This document shows positions 58,480 through 64,000 of a stretch of DNA of 64,000 bases, piece by piece (the stretch's first letter is position 1; each line of letters starts with the position of its first letter). Source of the stretch: Zygaena filipendulae (lineage: Eukaryota > Arthropoda > Insecta > Lepidoptera > Zygaenidae). A model generated the notes under the pieces. That model searched no databases, was not told where the DNA came from, and worked only from the letters and a program-made list of their open reading frames with translations. Where the stretch lies: NCBI GenBank assembly GCA_907165275.2, contig OU015674.1, positions 4,365,001-4,429,000 on the forward strand, in the 5' to 3' direction. A program made the translations under genes and the position numbers.

Positions 58480-59900
58480 ATATTAATCAAGTATTACATG
58501 CCTGTAAAAGTGCGAGGGAGTCAGTGAGTGTGTTGTAATTGATTGGCGATGTTGTGTCAAACCTCCTTGATAGGTGTAAATAAATACGTATACATACACA
58601 TATTTTTAAAGGAAGTAAATAAAATAAAAAGTGCGGTGTGGACATAAAAACGTTACGCAGCAGCGACTTTTATGTGGCGTGTCGGACGGCAGATGGCGGC
58701 GTTTAACCTCCATTTTGACCAATAAATTTTTTAATCTCCAACTAAACCAGGATATTTAATATTGTGCTTCTTCGAAATTCAAATTAAGAAGGCACGTTTC
58801 GAAATCGCAGAAATGTATTTTTTTTTTGTTAACTTAAGAATATCTAGCATCAATCGATGAAAGTTAATTAATTGATCTTTAACATCATGTTTATAGAGTT
58901 TAACGACATCGAACACAAACGTCTTTGTCGAATACCATTATGTTAGGTACATTCAAAGTGCTGTGCCGTCTAAAAACGGATGCAATACCAACATGACGGA
59001 TGGAACGGCGTTTGTTTGTTGATCTTGTTCAATGGAGGGAAAACGTTTTTCGTGTTTTTGGCAAGCAACAACCACCACCCGCGATGCCTGGCTTTTATGA
59101 TTACGGCAGAGTTTGTGAAGGAAAAAAAAAGCGCTAAGGAAAATATGAAATCTCTTGACCAAAAATTCACAAAAAAAGTACTTACTGTTCATGATGTGGC
59201 CAATTCTTAGATGTGACCACGACATACATATGCACCTCATTATATAGGTATTGTATTTTTTTATATGAATGAAGAAGGGATAAATTGACAAGAGTTAAAA
59301 CCACATAAGATAGAAACATGTTTTTAATGACAAAATCTTGATGAGGGCGGAACCGCCGGACACAGATAGTAGAGTGTCTTCGAGCACTTCAATAAGTAAG
59401 TCAGCAAAATTAAATTCGAACGAGAGTAATTTAGTTAGAGCAGTCGATAAACAGTGAAATATACACACCGATTTTAACTCGACGTTTGTCGTTAACATGT
59501 TATAATGCATCCGAAGTGGGCCAATCTCTCAGGATTACGTGGAAACCAGCAACTTTTAATGTGAATCACCCTCTTTCTTCTTTCGTCGGCTGAGTAAAGT
59601 GATACTCTATTAAATTATAAAGTCAACGTGTTTGTGTACGGCTTTGATCTTTATGAAAGACAATTTCTAAGGGGACAACTATATTTTGAGGGCAAAACAT
59701 ATGTTCTGTGCGATTTTGCAGCTATTAAACTATTCACGCTTTGATTTACTACGCGTAATTTGGGGCTTGTAAATCACAAATTTAATAATAAAAAAAAAAA
59801 ACAACATTAAATAACACAGAAAGATGGCGTGACTCTTTACGCCTCAAAAATTATGCCATCCTTAAATTTTTCACTTGTGAATTTTTTTTATTTGTAAAAT
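58480..59900. other. Intergenic or intronic DNA
   Basis: No supported gene. ORFs of 66-112 codons at 58953-59291 on both strands overlap one another and have no recognisable domain. Confidence 0.35.
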
Positions 59901-59905
59901 TCCTT

Positions 59906-60013
59906 TTATTCCGCAGGCTCGAATGGCATTTCTTTGTGAAACTCGTTGAGAACAAAGCAAGCTGTCAGGGTGGAGAGCCCTCTACGCGCTCTTTCCTGAT
60001 CCTGCGTTACAAA
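59906..60013 (-). CDS. Candidate terminal coding exon, gene unknown
   Basis: On the minus strand the acceptor TTACCTTATTTTACAG ends at 60014. The phase-0 frame runs FVTQDQERARRGLSTLTACF then VLNEFHKEMPFEPAE to TAA (59908-59906). AATAAA overlaps the stop and recurs downstream, so it could be a last exon. The peptide is amphipathic and protein-like, but I cannot name a family and found no partner exon within the window. The plus strand also shows a strong acceptor (TTTTATTCCGCAG, ending 59916) and a strong donor (ATAAG/GTAAGT, 60025/60026). A plus-strand non-coding exon is therefore an equal alternative, its best frame (LEWHFFVKLVENKASCQGGE) stopping inside. Confidence 0.4.
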   Translation of the reverse strand, partial: FVTQDQERARRGLSTLTACFVLNEFHKEMPFEPAE

Positions 60014-60039
60014 CTGTAAAATAAGGTAAGTTCCAGAGT

Positions 60040-60248
60040 TGGGAATAATTGGATAAGCAAAAGTAACCCACACTGGAGTTATTTATTTAGTTACCTACGT
60101 TTAACATTTTGTTGGTATTAATAAGGTAAACGCATAATTAAAAAACGTTCTCTTACTCCCAATATAGCGTTCTGTATCAGTAACTTAAAATTGTGGGTAA
60201 TGCCAATAAGCAGGTTAATGTTATTGCTATTGCTTATTATGGCGTCTA
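60040..60248. mobile_element. MITE family B, copy 3 (diverged)
   Basis: Shares AACCCACACTGGAG, CATAATTAAAAAACGTTC and GCTTATTATGGCGTC with the copies at 19420 and 23778. Confidence 0.6.
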
Positions 60249-60254
60249 ACTATG

Positions 60255-62365
60255 GGTTATAATAACAGTAGGTATTAGTTGTCACTTTAGTGAGTTGGCA
60301 CTTGCCTGAATAAGTTTACATTAGCGACTTCTTTAGGCCGTGTGACGTGGTATTTCTCATACATCCAATATAATGTCGAGTAACATTGTCTGACACAGCT
60401 AGCTTGAGAACCAACCTAAAATTACGCATTAAAATCAATTAAAATGTAAAGGGTATACCTGACTGGAACAGTATGTTTTATTTTATTTATTTAACATAAT
60501 ATTTATTACATACATATATAACGTATATTGTGATATAATTATTAAAATTAGCCAAAAACCGTTAAAATTAATCTCCCTGAATTAGATTTTACATTATAAC
60601 ACCAAAAACGACAGTCCCAAAACGGCCAAAACATACAAAGACGTTACATATAATGTCATCGGTGTTAACTTCTTTCTTCTTAAAGATTTTAAGATTCATT
60701 CATCACTTTTACAGAAGTAACTTAATAAGTAATGCTTGGACAGATCTTAGCGAAGCTTGTAATATACGTACCAGACAACTGATACAATACTTATAAGTTT
60801 TCTTTCTACTACATACTTATGATATCCTTATGTTCAGTAGAACATCCATAATCTCATTAATCTTTACGCTGCTGCTGTGGGGATCGAATCCACGAAACTT
60901 GACAGGTTCAGTGTTATTATACACGTACCTAAGTATAAATATATTTAGTTAACAATGGGTTTTGGGTGGCTTTACTTTACTAAGATATAAATCACATTAC
61001 AACAAGGCCATATATAAAAGAAAAAACAACTTCGTTATTAGTACATACGGTCTCATGTCGTGCCGTTATCTCGAATAATTCAAAACAAAGAAGCGAAAAA
61101 TTAAATACGACTAATTAAAATGCCGTATGGATGAAGCTAAAACTATTGTATTATTACAGGAGCCTTTCAAGTTTTGTAAGTTTAATAGTTCAAAAACACG
61201 TTATTCGTTAATCTTCATAATTTATTTGTGAATTATCTTAATTACACCTAGTGGTAATGAAATACGCTCGGCTGAGTATAATATGATAAAATTGAAAACA
61301 TCTATGGTATCACAATACAATACAAGCCCTGGACACATGAGCTCCTTTAATTTGTTGCTTTACAACAACTTGGACCTGCTTTTGCGGCTTCACTCTAGCT
61401 TTATTTCTTTTCTCGGAAAGGAAAGAAACGCGTGTAACTTGAGTCACTTAATGTACCCGGTACCTACTGGTAGTGGTTTTTTGTCATATTACACGCATAG
61501 CTTTATATATTAGCTGTGAGATTTTAGGTCCATCATGATTCATAATACACATTCTCGAAACTAACAATTTCTTGTACCAGCTTTGTCTACCTTGCCCACG
61601 TGAATTAGGGGATAGGGGGAATTATTGCCCTCTATGATTTCTGGATAAACAGTATCACAATATAATATGTTAATTAATACATAATGGTCCAAATCTGCCC
61701 AGTCGATTCAGCATGAAGAAGTAACAAACATTATAACAGACACACACACTCATCCATAAAAACTTCCGGGTTTATAATATTAATAATCCTTATATTCATG
61801 TTATTTTTTTTTTTCAGAAAAAAAAAATCAGTAACAATTTTCCAGTTTTAAATAAATCACCAGGAAAAATGATACTATTTTAAACTCTGCGTCATATCAA
61901 TGTGGTGGATACTAGATACTACTAAATCGAAACACACACATATACGAACAAATTAATGCTTCAAGATATTCTCGAAGACCAGTCCCGTGCAAACGCTTTT
62001 CGAAATAATCGGATAATGTGCAATTTTCCTGAAAACATTTTTCGGGAACAGTTCGCGTTGCATCATGCGAGCCGTACGTAATCACGTCATGACACTTATC
62101 AGTTTGGTACCGCCAAAAAAAAACTTCCTAGAACACTGAATTCGCTCACCCGTCACAAAGGAGATATTTCTCTTTAAAACTATCAGTATAGATATTATTG
62201 TTGACTACATCATAAAATATATGAAACTTATGAACGTGGGTAACTTTACCTAATGCCTAAAAATAAAAAAAAATGCAATGAGTATGGGTATGGCTTATCG
62301 TATGATACTTGTGTTATTTTCAATTCGACGAATGTAATATTGTCAGAATAGGCTAGTAAACTAAA
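60255..62365. other. Intergenic or intronic DNA
   Basis: A tRNA-like B box (GTGGATTCGATCCCCAC on the minus strand, about 60876-60892) marks a SINE or tRNA pseudogene fragment; no full cloverleaf is seen. The 76-codon ORF at 61283 lacks a recognisable domain. Confidence 0.4.
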
Positions 62366-62369
62366 TTTT

Positions 62370-62600
62370 AGTTTTACTCTGTCATGTACTAAGATAAATA
62401 AAAAATATTGGACACATCGGGGGACTCCTAAACTTTTAATGCGCTTTATAAGATTTTTTTCAATAATTTGAAAAACCGAAAAATATACGTGTCTATTATT
62501 TTTTTATTATCTAACTAACGGACTAAATAGAATTTTGATTTTCATCACCGGAAACTACCCCATTGCACAGTTTTTGTACATGTTAGTCTAATGAACTTAA
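62370..62600. mobile_element. MITE family D, copy 4 (internally deleted)
   Basis: ATAAAAAATATTGGACACAT at the left, CTAACGGACTAAATAGAATT at the right; shorter than the copies at 40288 and 54975. Confidence 0.6.
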
Positions 62601-62744
62601 CTGGTATTAAACCCTATCTGCAGTTAAAAAATAGACCCTAAATAATCAACTACTTTATGATATTACGTACCTAATTATATATCTGTGAATACATCTATAC
62701 CTACATATTTTATAAAGAGGGTGTAAGAAATAATTTCTGGAACT

Positions 62745-62842
62745 ACAGAACCGATTCTAAAACTTAATAGTTCATTGACAGTATCGCTGAATGTCATGTA
62801 AGGAATCTCGGAGATCGCGCAGGGTACAGCCAGTATTTAAAT
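62745..62842 (+). mobile_element. Degenerate Lep1-like Helitron
   Basis: AACCGATTCTAAAACTTAAT and GGAGATCGCGCAGGGTACAG retain family order; the ends are lost. A separate 3' end (ACCGCGGGCAATGGCTAG) lies at about 63626-63643. Confidence 0.4.
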
Positions 62843-63199
62843 ATAGGAGATTTTGAAATTAAAAGAAACAAAAAGTGTGTACATATATGTACTGTAGCAC
62901 GCTTGGTTGTTGTATAAATTAATCTAAGCGATTATTAAACAAGTTAATTGTTTGAGAAGCGGTATGTTTCGTGAAGAGAGCGTGACCGTTGTCCACACAC
63001 GGCCTGTGTAGAGGCACGAAAGTCTTGGTGTTACGTCGAACAGCCAATTACTTGGCAGGAAGTTAACTTGTCATTGAGACATGCATATTGCGTATATCAT
63101 CAAGTGGAATATAAAGCATCCTCTAAGCCACAAGACTTATTACCTGAATAATTCAATTTTTCTGACGATACAATTCTTCAGAATGATTCCATAAGCTCA

Positions 63200-63370
63200 A
63201 ATATGGGCCCGGGGCCCTTAATTCACTATCTTTAACATTTCTTGCTCATAATGCGCGTCTTTAATACAATTTCAAACGCCTAAATGGCTTGAGTTCATAA
63301 TTCTCTATTCTATATGCCTTAAGACATGATGTTTTTAAAAAGTGAAACTTCTTTAGGCTCGGCGGAGAAA
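63200..63370. repeat. Possible family C MITE relic
   Basis: GGGGCCCTTAATTCACTATC resembles the end of the MITE at 30374-30606; the right boundary is unclear. Confidence 0.35.
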
Positions 63371-63669
63371 ACCATTATTATCTCGTATTATCGCACGTTG
63401 ATCATGTAGTTAACCAGGGTTGATATGATACAAATCATATGCTGTGCACACTAAAATCCATACTAAGACATTAGAAATTCAAAAACCTGGTGTACTGAAA
63501 TACACTAAACCGATTATCACGAGTTTTAAGCTCGAAGACTGACGGACTCGATCAGCAGATACCTACTTGTCAATTTGGTAACACCAACAATATTTGAAGG
63601 AGTCTTGAAATACAAGGGACGAACACCGCGGGCAATGGCTAGTCGTAACAAAAATTTTACATCGCTTCA

Positions 63670-63955
63670 ATATTCAGCGTTCCTGAAAACGCAAATAGAA
63701 CAGTAAAGGAGATCGCATTCCAAGAAGGGATCCCAGGCGACGAAGACCAATATCCTCGGCTGCGGGAACCTCAACTGGGTCACCGGACCACGCCCACCTC
63801 GTTCTTTTGCCGTAATTTGACAGCACGCCCGACACACGCTGACATGCCAATTCACCATAGATTTCATAGAACCGCCGCGCCGCCGCCTCGCCTGCTCTGT
63901 AGCGGCAATTAGCGCGCAAAACGCTGTAATTATTTTGGATATGGCGTTAGGCATA
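63670..63955 (-). other. GC-rich patch, coding status unclear
   Basis: Two overlapping minus-strand frames of 81 and 95 codons are open through a patch richer in GC than its surroundings. Neither shows a recognisable domain or flanking exon structure. It could be a TE fragment or part of an exon cut by the window edge. Confidence 0.25.
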
Positions 63956-64000
63956 TCAAATTAATATACATATAAAGTAAACAAATGCGAATGAAAATAC

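Noticed and set aside
58953..59291. 112-codon minus-strand ORF with overlapping plus-strand ORF
   Set aside because: No domain, no splice context and AT-rich codon use typical of the intergenic DNA.
60870..60915. Possible tRNA gene on the minus strand
   Set aside because: Only the T-arm/B-box region is recognisable.

Overview
The window reads as nuclear DNA from a lepidopteran insect, probably a noctuoid-like moth. Evidence: AT-rich, intron-heavy DNA full of short TAGGTACCTA-type motifs; many Helitron copies with the lepidopteran Lep1-like ends (5' TC plus CTAATATTATAAATGCG, 3' short hairpin plus CTAG, inserted between A and T); tRNA-derived SINEs, LINE 3' tails and many MITEs. Nothing looks bacterial or viral and there is no CRISPR array. 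Most long ORFs are chance frames in repeats or in the antisense of GC-rich exons.

Two genes are secure. (1) At 6355-7042 (+) is a complete two-exon gene for RPB10/RPABC5, the 67-residue zinc-binding subunit shared by RNA polymerases I, II and III. (2) From 42353 down to 34221 (-) lie the last six coding exons of a class-2 DYRK kinase (Dyrk2 type). They run from the DFG motif through the activation loop to the C-terminal tail, and all exon phases agree. The N-lobe exons were not found and probably lie beyond the right edge. About 1.1 kb below its stop, a GC-rich terminal exon (33130-32849, -) has a strongly coding codon pattern but holds an in-frame TGA. It can be joined in phase to the DYRK gene, so the gene may have alternative or readthrough C-termini.

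Weaker exon candidates are a 52-base exon at 22549-22600 (+) and a 108-base terminal exon at 60013-59906 (-). The second has good splice signals on both strands.

Layout: 1-5.7 kb, palindromic and inverted repeats plus tiny MITEs; 6.1-7.5 kb, RPB10; 7.5-32 kb, repeat-rich intergenic DNA with a split 835-bp tandem duplication (10.9-14.3 kb) and a nested GC-rich retroposon (9.0-9.7 kb); 32.4-42.4 kb, the DYRK 3' half with TE-filled introns; 42.4-64 kb, probably DYRK intron or upstream DNA with a solo LTR inside a Helitron, hAT MITEs and a 597-bp tandem duplication. RPB10 and DYRK have no evident functional link; the rest of the window is dominated by transposable-element history.
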